DNA of 64,000 nt from Paenibacillus agilis. Its GTDB lineage: Bacteria > Bacillota > Bacilli > Paenibacillales > Paenibacillaceae. The notes beneath the pieces are model-generated. The model saw only the letters and a program-made list of their open reading frames with translations, was not told the DNA's origin and did not search any database. Location of the stretch: positions 1,944,074 through 2,008,073 of the forward strand of contig NZ_VNJK01000001.1 in NCBI RefSeq assembly GCF_007786455.1. Direction: 5' to 3'. Made by a program: the position numbers and the translations under genes. This document shows positions 7,984 to 17,400 of this stretch, one piece after another; the stretch's first letter is position 1; the number at the start of each line of letters is the position of its first letter.

Positions 7984-9033
7984 CTAGAGCTTCGTCCAAA
8001 CTGCAGCTACGCCTGGAGTCTCACCTTGTGTCCACCATTTAGCTTGATAAATAAATCCGTTGTAACTAACTTTGGCGCCGCCAAGATAAGCTTGAGTTGC
8101 ACTCCATGCTGGTGCAGTTGTGCCGCCGCCGTTGTTCGTTGTGAATGATGCAGGTGCGGAAGCAGCAGATTTATTGCCATTATTGTCTACAGCCTTAATT
8201 GTGTATGTGTAGGAAGTGTTAGCTTGCAAGCCTGTGTCTACAAAAGAAGTTGAAGTAGGGGAACCAACAAGTGCCCCGTTACGGAATACTTCATAGTAGC
8301 TGATGCCAGCAGATGCAGTGGAAGCAGACCAGTTCAATGTGATGCTGTTAAGCGTTTGAACGATAGAAGTGATGTTGCCAGGAACAGATGGCAATTGAAT
8401 GCCAGAACCGTTGTTGATCAAGTTAACGTCGATAACTTGATAGAAGGCATTTGCAGTATCATGCACATCCCAAGTTCCAAGGATGAGGTGATAACCGGAG
8501 CGGTCAGTAGGAACGTTACAGGAATGGGAAACTTTTTGTGGAGGCTTAGCACCGCCATCGTAGACAGAACAGAACAATTCAAGATCAGAACGCTTCAGCG
8601 GTTGGCTTGGGTCCCAATTCTTCTTCGTGATGTAGTATTTCCAATCTGTTGTAACGTGTTGAGCTGTTAAATGCCATGTGAATGTATTCGCTCCACCATT
8701 CAACGTAACTTTATCCCAACGAGTAGGGGATTGCTCATTTAGTGCAGCGTAAGAAGCTTTTCCTGCACTTGCAATTTGACCGTCAGCTGGGCCAGCAGCT
8801 GGGAAACCTTTAAGGCCTTCTTGATCGTGCGGATTGTATTGTGCTGCGCCGCAGTTAATGTTGGTCGTTAATTTACATTTGTAAGAACGGCTTTGTGGAG
8901 CTTCAATGTAACCGTGTGCAGAAGCTTGTTGAGCGAAAACGAGAGAAATGAGAGCCAACAGCAATGTCATTGAGAATGCTGCAAGGAACGGGACATTTTT
9001 AAATGGGTTTAATAAATTGCGTGTTTGTATCAT
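7984..9033 (-). CDS. AA10 LPMO 4 with FnIII and chitin-binding module
   Basis: A 349-residue secreted LPMO. Signal peptide 1-39 is followed by mature His40 ([11 protein letters not shown]); His126 in [12 protein letters not shown] completes the copper brace; an FnIII domain and a CBM5/12-type module ([18 protein letters not shown]) follow. One Cys context differs from its sisters (LFCSVYDGG). ATG at 9033 is preferred over an upstream in-frame ATG because AGGAGG immediately precedes it and the MIQTR start is shared by the array. The FnIII and CBM parts are very close to LPMO 2, suggesting recombination or gene conversion between copies. Confidence 0.92.
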   Translation of the reverse strand: MIQTRNLLNPFKNVPFLAAFSMTLLLALISLVFAQQASAHGYIEAPQSRSYKCKLTTNINCGAAQYNPHDQEGLKGFPAAGPADGQIASAGKASYAALNEQSPTRWDKVTLNGGANTFTWHLTAQHVTTDWKYYITKKNWDPSQPLKRSDLELFCSVYDGGAKPPQKVSHSCNVPTDRSGYHLILGTWDVHDTANAFYQVIDVNLINNGSGIQLPSVPGNITSIVQTLNSITLNWSASTASAGISYYEVFRNGALVGSPTSTSFVDTGLQANTSYTYTIKAVDNNGNKSAASAPASFTTNNGGGTTAPAWSATQAYLGGAKVSYNGFIYQAKWWTQGETPGVAAVWTKL

Positions 9034-9161
9034 ATTATTATTCCTCCTAACATGGATTTGGGAAAATTGGATTGGTTTCAGAGCATGTGTTGCTAGGCAT
9101 GTCCACACATATGTGAAGATGAAGCCAAGCATGCTATGAAGCAGTTATTTGTTAGTGTATA

Positions 9162-9251
9162 CACCTCCATATATGTTAATAGCGGGCTATGTTCATACTC
9201 ACCCCCTTTCATGAGTGATCTTATTATAGATCAAAGTAATAGGGTTGTGAA
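9162..9251 (-). promoter_or_regulatory. LPMO 4 promoter and leader with distal SD-like elements
   Basis: On the minus strand TTCACA (9246-9251) and TATAAT (9223-9228) are 17 bases apart with TGATC before the -10, as in LPMO 2. GAAAGGGGGTG (9200-9210) and GGAGGTG (9162-9168) follow, about 130-175 bases before the ATG. Confidence 0.65.
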
Positions 9252-9354
9252 CTGTTATTTATAAAAAATATTATTTAATAATTAATATAATCATAAGAAT
9301 GTAGTTGTCCTAAATTATGTAATGAGATAGTTGTTTCTATGTCGTCTTGTATGA

Positions 9355-9495
9355 TCCGATCTTGTTCCAAACTTCAGCTATACCTGGTGTTTCAACTTGC
9401 GTACACCAACGTGACTCAAAGATAGCGCCACAGATTTGTTGCCGTTAGTATCAACCACTTGAATGGTGTGCGTATAATTTACATTAAATATCAGG
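9355..9495 (-). pseudogene. Remnant of a fifth LPMO gene (FnIII and CBM end)
   Basis: On the minus strand one segment reads NVNYTHTIQVVDTNGNKS, matching the FnIII end of the neighbours ([15 protein letters not shown]). After an internal deletion a second segment reads GAIFESRWCTQVETPG then IAEVWNK, matching the chitin-binding end ([17 protein letters not shown]). The linker and half of the CBM are gone, and no LPMO catalytic domain lies upstream (9496-9777 shows no gene). This is the decayed tail of a further tandem copy. Confidence 0.8.
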
Positions 9496-9727
9496 AGTAA
9501 GTCTTATTCGGAATATTTATGAGAGAGTGATAGTTGCAGGCTTCTGGGATGCCTACTGGTCTAAATGCTTTCACTCATTGTAGTCATGTAGTGGTGTGTC
9601 GAAGGTTGTGAAAAGTTAAGACGCTTAAATTCCGATTGATGTTGGTATTAGTTTACAAAATTTTAACCTCTATTGAAATAGACCACGAGTCCTTATATTT
9701 GGATGGAAAGCATAAAGTAGGGGAGAT

Positions 9728-9773
9728 AAAAGGAGCATATATAACTATCTTTTCGGTAATATAAGCTCCTTTT
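9728..9773. terminator. Hairpin after the DJ-1/PfpI gene
   Basis: AAAAGGAGC (9728-9736) pairs with GCTCCTTTT (9765-9773), with extra pairing inside. It ends five bases from the stop of the minus-strand gene at 9778. Confidence 0.65.
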
Positions 9774-9777
9774 TCAA

Positions 9778-10365
9778 TTAATTATTAAACCCCATTAATT
9801 CTTTAACGCGTTTAGTATTTTCCTTTGACGTTAGAGCCTCTAGAAGAAGAAATGCAACATCAAAGCCTGTCGCTGGATTGGATGAAGTGATAATATGACC
9901 GTCTTGAACGATAGGTGAATGCTGTACATGCGCACCGAATGCTTTCAACTGTTCTTTGCGGTGGCTTGTTGGATGGTTATAAGTAGTGGCCTGCCTATTT
10001 TGTAAAATTCCACTTCTCCCTAAGGTCAAGGATGCAACGCAAATTGAAGCGATTGGTTTATCCTTAGCGTCAAAATGTCTGATTACTTCGAGAAATCTTT
10101 CATCATAGGCATCCTTGTAATAGCCGACTTCTTCAAATCCTCCAGGAATAGCGAGCGCATCAAATTGTTCTAGATCGATATCACCAACTACTTGTTCAAC
10201 GAGAACCGTAAAGTTCCAAGTACATTTAATTTGCTTCCGCAAGCCGACCGTGATCAACTCTGTAGATCTATCACCTTCCCACTTATTCCATCCAAAAACA
10301 TCAGTAAACACACTCGCTTCTACAGCTTCAAAGCCATCTGCCAACAATAACAATACTTTTTTCAT
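9778..10365 (-). CDS. DJ-1/PfpI-family protein
   Basis: A 195-residue protein of the DJ-1/PfpI glutamine-amidotransferase-like superfamily. The N-terminus KKVLLLLADGFEAVEASV carries the conserved acidic residue. PGGFEEVGYYKD follows, and the nucleophile-elbow Cys lies in ASICVASLTLG. The superfamily includes glyoxalase III/deglycases, chaperones and peptidases; which activity applies is not clear. A late His that could complete a triad lies in YNHPTSHRK. It is divergent from the Lrp-type regulator at 10502, which probably controls it. Confidence 0.82.
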   Translation of the reverse strand: MKKVLLLLADGFEAVEASVFTDVFGWNKWEGDRSTELITVGLRKQIKCTWNFTVLVEQVVGDIDLEQFDALAIPGGFEEVGYYKDAYDERFLEVIRHFDAKDKPIASICVASLTLGRSGILQNRQATTYNHPTSHRKEQLKAFGAHVQHSPIVQDGHIITSSNPATGFDVAFLLLEALTSKENTKRVKELMGFNN

Positions 10366-10501
10366 CTTATCGCCTCCATACGTTTAGTTTAAAAAATAAC
10401 TACCGCTAAATACATGAGTTTAATACGGTTAATATATAGTGTAGCTTTACTTACAATGGTTATTACCTTAAAATGCTTTATAAAGAAAGGCAGGGATAGA
10501 T

Positions 10502-10960
10502 TTGGACAAAATCGATGAGCAAATACTAGAAGAGCTGCAGAAAAACGCTAAAATTTCGATGAAAGAATTGGCGGAGATCGTTCATTTATCATCGCCTGCT
10601 GTCATAGAGCGAGTAAGAAAGCTCGAAGATAACAATACAATTGAAGGGTATCACGCAAGTGTGTCCTTAAAAAAGCTGGATCGTAACATTATGGCGCTTA
10701 TTTTATTTGAATCAAAGGATTGTAAAGCGCTATCTCATTTTTGCAACAATCATCCTGATGTAATTGAATGCTATCGCGTAGCAGGGGAAATAAGCTATAT
10801 TGCAAAAGTGGCTACGCATTCAGTAGAAAGCTTGGAGCAATTTATTGATGAGGCGATGAAATATGGAACGCCATCAACGAATATTGTATTGTCATCCCAT
10901 GAAAAAAAAGTAAGAAGTCAATATAAAGTTGAAAATCTTAAAGTAGTCGAAGAGATTTAA
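10502..10960 (+). CDS. Lrp/AsnC-family transcriptional regulator
   Basis: A 152-residue regulator. An N-terminal winged helix-turn-helix (DEQILEELQKNAKISMKELA, then HLSSPAVIERVRKLEDN) is followed by a RAM/Lrp ligand-binding domain (residues about 65-145) with the usual pattern VIECYRVAGEISYIAKVATH. It would bind an amino acid or similar effector and form dimers or octamers. The start is TTG at 10502. It is divergent from the DJ-1/PfpI gene, the common arrangement for local control of a neighbour. Confidence 0.88.
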   Translation: MDKIDEQILEELQKNAKISMKELAEIVHLSSPAVIERVRKLEDNNTIEGYHASVSLKKLDRNIMALILFESKDCKALSHFCNNHPDVIECYRVAGEISYIAKVATHSVESLEQFIDEAMKYGTPSTNIVLSSHEKKVRSQYKVENLKVVEEI

Positions 10961-11165
10961 ACGTCATATCTATGGTAAGATAAAGGTTATGAGGATTTCT
11001 TTCAGGAAATTTTAATAATTAATTCAGATTTTCTTCGGCGTTTGTTCATTTTCGTTGATTATGATGAAGCGGGAAGTAATAGTCATAACCGAGTAGATGG
11101 AATTACAGAAACAAGCAATCAATGAATATTGAATAGACACAACAAATGAGGAGCGGAACAACTGA

Positions 11166-11762
11166 ATGGTAGATTCTATATTAAACTTTCTAAAAGATTT
11201 TGGGATATGGGGAATGATGTTTCATTCTTTTATTGATGCCATTATTTTCCCAATACCAGCTTTCTTTACTCAAGTATCTTTAAGTATGGTTGATCCTTCC
11301 AATGCGTTATGGTTGGCTACTGTTGGATTTGTCGGATGTTTATTGGGCTCGCCAATTGGATACTGGATTGGAAAAGTGGCAGGGCGATCATTTTTGAACA
11401 AAATACTGAAAAAAGAATGGGTCGATTCCGCATCTGAAATGTTTAATCGACATGGAGAAGCTGCTATTTTTCTAGGATCCTTCACACCGATTCCGTTTAA
11501 AATCTTTACCATTCTTTCAGGTAGTACAAACTTCCCTTTGTGGAAATTGATGGGCTACGCAGCGATCGGACGAGCAGCTAAATTTTACATTGTAGGGATA
11601 CTGTTTTATATTTATGGCTCATTAGCTGAAAATGTAATTAATGAGTATTTTACTCTTATCAGTTTCGCACTCTTCCTTGTTATTGCATTGGTCTGGTTCC
11701 TATTTCGTAAGTTTCGCGCTAAAAAGAAAGCTCAAATTAACGCTAGCAGTGAGACGGAGTAA
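11166..11762 (+). CDS. VTT-domain (DedA/YqaA-like) membrane protein
   Basis: A 198-residue integral membrane protein with a VTT (SNARE-associated/DedA) domain. The core motif is seen as FLGSFTPIPFKIFTILSG, with GRAAKFY following and four to five hydrophobic segments. Some DedA relatives recycle lipid carriers such as undecaprenyl phosphate or phosphatidylethanolamine across the membrane; the exact substrate here is unknown. ATG at 11166 follows GAGGAG. It is a single-gene unit with its own terminator. Confidence 0.82.
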   Translation: MVDSILNFLKDFGIWGMMFHSFIDAIIFPIPAFFTQVSLSMVDPSNALWLATVGFVGCLLGSPIGYWIGKVAGRSFLNKILKKEWVDSASEMFNRHGEAAIFLGSFTPIPFKIFTILSGSTNFPLWKLMGYAAIGRAAKFYIVGILFYIYGSLAENVINEYFTLISFALFLVIALVWFLFRKFRAKKKAQINASSETE

Positions 11763-11793
11763 GGTCGCTAGCATACAATTAGAATGTAATAGA

Positions 11794-11837
11794 GGATTCA
11801 CATATTAGTCATGACTAGTATGTGAGTCCTTTTTTTG
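11794..11837 (+). terminator. Terminator of the VTT-domain gene
   Basis: A 16-bp stem (11794-11809 with 11814-11829) and 4-base loop are followed by eight Ts. Confidence 0.92.
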
Positions 11838-12013
11838 TCCCATAAAACGGTTTTAAATTAACGCGACTTGTTACATCAAGATCTCTATGATTGCCATTTA
11901 TCAAGTATTACAAAGAGCTGTTTACGGAAAAATTGCAACACTCATTACCATAGAACGTAACTGCATGTAAAACATAACTAGCATTCATTTACCAATGGAT
12001 AGGAGGTGGCGTG

Positions 12014-12286
12014 ATGAATGAATATCTTACTCAGAAGGAGAAAGAAGTAGCAATTCTAATAGCAAAAGGATTCAAAGACGTAGAGATTTCTAAGAAACTA
12101 TTTGTCAGTCGTAGAAGAGTGGGCGAGATTATTGCTTCCATCAAGGGAAAATGTCAGATAACCTCTAGAGTCCAAATAGGAATTCTTGTTTATCAACTTG
12201 GCTGGTTGGACAAACAGGATTTTATTCAAAGTAATCATTCCGAAGGGGAACATGATTCATATGAGAAAGAAAATCCCGTTTATTGA
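12014..12286 (+). CDS. Stand-alone LuxR-type HTH protein of the lanthipeptide locus
   Basis: A 90-residue protein that is little more than a GerE/LuxR DNA-binding domain (LTQKEKEVAILIAKGFKDVE, then ISKKLFVSRRRVGEIIASIK) with an acidic tail and no receiver or sensor domain. ATG at 12014 lies six bases after AGGAGGTG; a GTG directly before it is the alternative. Its end overlaps the transporter start by 35 bases in another frame, so the two are translationally coupled. It is a likely regulator of this locus; how it senses a signal is not visible. Confidence 0.72.
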   Translation: MNEYLTQKEKEVAILIAKGFKDVEISKKLFVSRRRVGEIIASIKGKCQITSRVQIGILVYQLGWLDKQDFIQSNHSEGEHDSYEKENPVY

Positions 12287-14411
12287 ACAAATGGAACACA
12301 GTGAGTGTGGCTTAGCTTGCCTTGCCATGGTCTTGGGATACCACGGTTACCATATTACCTTGACTGAATTGCGCAATCAGTTTGGCTCTTCTAAAAAAGG
12401 CTCATCTCTATATCATTTGATTGAAATGGGAAAACAATTTCATATGACAGGAAGGGCATACAGAGCAGAAGTTCATCAATTGCCGGAATTATTGATGCCT
12501 TATATCGTGTTCTGGGAATACAAGCATTATGTGGTCGTGGAACGCATGGACAAGAAAACGGTCACCATTTTAGATCCTTCCAGTAGTAGAAGATGCATCT
12601 CGAAGGAGGAATTCCAAACCGCCTACTCCGGTTACGTATTAACCTTCGAACCAGCTGACAAATTCACCCCTCAGCCAAAGAAGCGAAGGATAAATCTTCT
12701 GCTAATCCACATTTTAAAGCAGCGAAAACTTCTGACTCATCTTCTTCTTGCCTCTCTCTTGCTTCAGGGAGTAGGGCTAATTACTCCTAAATTGACACAG
12801 TGGCTGACAGATCAGGTTATTTTAAAGGAAGACAGCTCACAGTGGAGCGTCATGGGCTATTCGATTCTCGGGCTCTACTTGTTTCATCAGCTCTTTTCGT
12901 TACTTAGAGGCTACCTCATTGCAAAATTACAAACCTCAATGGATATGTCACTGATGTCCACCTTTATCTCGAAGCTATTTCATTTGAATTTTCCGTTTTT
13001 TGAAAGCAGGACAAGCGGCGATCTTATCTTTCGAGCTAATTCAAATATCATAATCAGACAAATCCTGTCTTCTCGAGTACTCTCTATTATCATCGATCTG
13101 ATCCTTGTTGTCGGGTACGCTGTAATGATGTTCTCCCTCCATTGGAAGCTTGCCTTAATGGTTATTCTGTTGTGTATGGTCGTGTCAGGGACGCTATTCT
13201 TTAGCAGCCGTCTGTTGCGAAAGTTGTCTGATCGACATGTCTCTGCTCAAACGAAAACACAAAGTTATTTGACGGAAAGCATATACGGTATTTGTGATAT
13301 TAAGATTTTGGGGGCAGAGAAAAAGGTGCTTGAACATTGGCGCAATTTATTTACCTCCCAGTTGGAAGTGTCGCAAAAACAAACCGTGTATACATCCGTA
13401 CTGGATACGTTCAGTTCTGGAATCCAACTAAGCACCCCGCTAATTTTATTATGGATAGGTTCGGTCTATGTTTTGCAAGGGACTTTTACATTAGGACAAC
13501 TCCTTGGATTTAGTGCTTTAGCTGTCTCTTTCATGATTCCTATTTTTTCTATCGTGACGACCTACTCGCAATTTCTCGTACTAGGCTCCTATACACAGCG
13601 ATTGCAGGATGTGATGGAGAGTAAGTCGGAGGAACAGGGTGGAAGAGCTTTGGATGATTTTAAGGGGTCGATAGAATTGGACAACGTATCTTTTACGTAT
13701 GACACTTTTGGTCCCAACCATTTAACTGCTGTTTCTTTGCAGATCAAACCTGGAGAAAAGGTGGCGATTGTCGGAGAGTCCGGTTCTGGAAAAAGTACAC
13801 TCGCCAAGCTGATTAATGGACTTTATGCGCCGACTGAAGGAAGGATTAAGTTTGATGGGATAGCAATGGAAGAGCTTGACTTGAACACAGTACGTAGACA
13901 AATTGGTACGGTTTTGCAGGAGACGAGATTGTTCCACGGTACAGTGTTGGATAATATCAGACTATTCCATGACAATATTTCGGTGGAAAATTCCATTAGT
14001 GCCGCGCAATTGGCTGATATTCATGAAGATATTCTCAAGCAGCCGATTGGGTACAATACGATGATTTCTGAGGGGGGGATCAACTTTTCGGGTGGGCAAA
14101 GGCAAAGGCTGCTTCTGGCTCGGGCATTGGTGAGGCAGGCGAAATTGATTGTCCTTGATGAAGCAACTTCTGCTTTGGATGCGCTTTCAGAATCGCGCGT
14201 GCAAGAAAATTTGCAGCGATTGACCTGTACACAAGTGATTATTGCTCATCGTCTGAGTACTGTTGTTCATGCAGATCGGATTGTTGTCATGAAAGACGGG
14301 CGGATTGTTGAAATGGGACAGCATCAGGAACTACTGGACAGAGAGGGCTTGTACTATCAGTTATATAAGAACCAAATGGGGAGTCAACAGAATGAACTGG
14401 CGAACTCGTAA
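12252..14411 (+). CDS. lanT: C39-peptidase ABC transporter for lanthipeptide (LanT)
   Basis: A 719-residue transporter that should cut the leader from the modified precursor at its Gly-Gly site and export the core. The N-terminal C39 peptidase domain has Cys19 in EHSECGLACLAMVLGYHG, His92 in YKHYVVVE and Asp108 in TILDPSS. A six-helix permease domain follows, and the ATPase has GESGSGKST, FSGGQRQRLLLARAL and LIVLDEATSALD. The start is ATG at 12252 with GAAGGGGA before it; upstream in-frame starts lie inside the regulator gene. The LanM gene follows 51 bases later. All catalytic motifs appear intact. Confidence 0.92.
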   Translation: MIHMRKKIPFIEQMEHSECGLACLAMVLGYHGYHITLTELRNQFGSSKKGSSLYHLIEMGKQFHMTGRAYRAEVHQLPELLMPYIVFWEYKHYVVVERMDKKTVTILDPSSSRRCISKEEFQTAYSGYVLTFEPADKFTPQPKKRRINLLLIHILKQRKLLTHLLLASLLLQGVGLITPKLTQWLTDQVILKEDSSQWSVMGYSILGLYLFHQLFSLLRGYLIAKLQTSMDMSLMSTFISKLFHLNFPFFESRTSGDLIFRANSNIIIRQILSSRVLSIIIDLILVVGYAVMMFSLHWKLALMVILLCMVVSGTLFFSSRLLRKLSDRHVSAQTKTQSYLTESIYGICDIKILGAEKKVLEHWRNLFTSQLEVSQKQTVYTSVLDTFSSGIQLSTPLILLWIGSVYVLQGTFTLGQLLGFSALAVSFMIPIFSIVTTYSQFLVLGSYTQRLQDVMESKSEEQGGRALDDFKGSIELDNVSFTYDTFGPNHLTAVSLQIKPGEKVAIVGESGSGKSTLAKLINGLYAPTEGRIKFDGIAMEELDLNTVRRQIGTVLQETRLFHGTVLDNIRLFHDNISVENSISAAQLADIHEDILKQPIGYNTMISEGGINFSGGQRQRLLLARALVRQAKLIVLDEATSALDALSESRVQENLQRLTCTQVIIAHRLSTVVHADRIVVMKDGRIVEMGQHQELLDREGLYYQLYKNQMGSQQNELANS

Positions 14412-14462
14412 TAATGAAAAATTCTAATGTATTCATTCCATTGTCCAAGCGAGGTGTAGATC

Positions 14463-17400
14463 ATGTCTATTGCAAGTGAGATGAATTCAAAAAAAATATC
14501 AGACGATCTCTATAGATCGCTGACTATAAAAGAAAGATTAGCGTTTATACAGAACATAGAACAACTTGGTATAGCTCACGATGACCTGCAACAACATATA
14601 CAACAATGGAAAGAAGCTTCTCTGCTAGACGACCGCATGTGGCAAGAGCGTCTGCAAGTGGAGGGCTTGGAGGCAACTGACTTTGCCAAAGTAATCGAGT
14701 TGGCTAAAGATGACGAGTGGATACACACCTATCATTTGAAAGATAAACATAAGCCAGATTGGATGGATTGGTTGGATGAGGCCTTAATGCTGAATCGGGT
14801 TGAGCCTTGGCTAGAAGAGGACAAACCACTCCTTAGTCTTGCCTTCCGACCATTTACATTATGGACAAAAAAGAAGTACGCGGAATTTATTCAGAAACAT
14901 CCACTATTATTGGAGAGAGTAGATACAGAGCAATTATTACCGTCGCTCCTCCATCACCTTGTGGCGGGATTAAACCAAATGGGCGCAAGAACTATTGTAC
15001 TTGAAATGTATATCAGTAAACAAATGAACGAATTAGAAGGGGAGACTCCTGAGGCACGCTATAAACATTTTGTAAAAAGCAAACTGCTTAATCCAGATTC
15101 ATTAGAATTTATCTACAAGGAATATCCTGTTTTAACTCGTCTACTTATGCTCCGAACCTCCTATTTTATTCAGTCCATTTTCGAAGCATTAGAACGATTT
15201 TGTGATGACTGGGAAAACATGCAAAGCATGTTCCATCTAGAAGGCGAAAAGTTGGCTACAATTTCCACAGGATTGGGAGATTCTCATCAAAAAGGGCGCA
15301 CCGTCATGCGTTTTATCTTTACTTCCAATAAGGTTGTCTTCTATAAACCAAAAGACCTTTCTATCGCTCGTCATTTTTTTGAATTTTTGGATTGGATGAA
15401 TGAAAAGGGATTTACACCATCTCTTTCTAGTCACCAGATTCTGTACAGGAAACAATACGCATGGGAAGAATACGTTGAACATAGACATTGCCAAACGGAA
15501 CAAGAAGCGGAGCATTACTATAAGCGGCTAGGTGGTCTGCTCGCTGTTTTGTACGCGCTCCATGGAGCTGATTTTCACTATGAAAATATGATTGCAGATG
15601 GAGAACACCCTAGATTGATAGATTTGGAAACGATTTTTCACCATAGTCCGGAATTGATGATAGAAGACACGGCTGATACTAGAGCAAAGTATATGATTGT
15701 TAACTCCGTGATGGGGACATCACTGCTCCCTCGTTTATATTTCCAAAGTGCGGACGGCCGTGGCATTGATCTTAGTGGGATCAACACTAATGCAACCAAT
15801 GAGCAGGAACTGCCGAGCCTTGTTCTGCGAATTGAAAACGACGGTACGGATGAGATGCGTTTTGTCCGCAAAAAGGCCATGTTAAAGGTAAGTTCTCAGA
15901 ACACTCCTCACTTAAACGGAAAACCGATATTGGCTCACGATTATGTAGATGCCATCATCCAAGGCTTTAGGGAAGCAATTCAGATTATCTTTGAAAACAA
16001 AGAAGAGCTTACAGCTGGAAATAGCCCATTGACCAGATTTAAGAATGATCCGATTCGAGTTGTGATTCGCGCGACTAACTATTACGGAAATTTTGTCATT
16101 GAGACGAATCATCCTGACTATATGAGAGATATGCTTGAGCGAGAAAAGCTGTTGGACCGCTTATGGTTTACATTTCTGGATTCACGCCAAATACGTTACG
16201 AAAAGCAAGATTTGTGGGGAGGAGATATCCCGTTTTTTACAACCACACCAGGGAGCACGGATCTTATCGCCAGTTCGGGTGAAAGGATACCCCAGTATTT
16301 TTCTCAATCTAGTTACGAGAAAGTCATGATTCGAATCAAAAGCCTGACTGCGGAAGTGATCGAACAACAAATCTCATGGATCGAGGGATCGATAGCGAGT
16401 AATGCAGAGATACATAGTCCGCTATACCTAGTTAATGAGGATGTGGCTGACGTAAAAGATGTATCTCCCAAAGAGCGAACGGAACTATTTCTCAGAGCGT
16501 CGAAAAACATTGGGTATCGTTTGATGGAACAGGCCATCCAAGGTAGTAAAAATGATGCGACATGGATTGGACTAGAAACCAATTATCACGGTCAGTGGCA
16601 AGTATCTGCCCTGAATCATGGTTTGTACAACGGGCTTAGCGGCATCGCCTTGTTTTTTGCTTATTTAGATCGCGTGACGAAGGATACGGAATTTGTGGGT
16701 ATTGTAAATGAAACGCTGGAATCTATTCTTAATGCACCTCCTCAGGTCCACGCATTATCTAGTGCGTATTTCGGGCAATCATCTATTTTGCACACATTAA
16801 CACATCTTGCAGCCATATACGGAGAAAATGACAGATGGATGTCATATATGAAGCAGTCACTAGAACATATGGGGAAACAAGTGGAGAAGGAACAGCATTA
16901 CAACTTGTTCGGAGGGAGTGCTGGGGTTATTCAGGTGTTACTTAACCTCTATGAACATTTTCAATGGGAAGAAGCCCTTCAACTTGCCTCCAAGTTTGGC
17001 GAACATTTAGTAAACAACAAAACCCTTACAGCTGCTGGAGCAAGTTGGATGGGACTAAATAATTTTAAACAATCGCCTTTAGTCGGGCTATCTCATGGTG
17101 TAAGTGGTATTACCTGGTCTTTATTCCGACTATATCATGTCACCTCCAGCCAAGCATACCTGGACACTGGACTTGATGCACTCCGCTACGATCGTTCTTT
17201 TTTCGAGGATGTAATGGAAAATGGAACAGACCTAAGAAGTAAGTCCACTGAAGAAGAGCAATGCTCTACTTCTTGGAGTCATGGAGCGTTTGGGCTCGGA
17301 TTAAGTCGCATTCTTTATCGATCCTATGTAGATGATCCCGCGTTCCAACAAGAAATTGAAACGGCTGTAATGACTACAGCCCGTACAGGAATGGGATACA

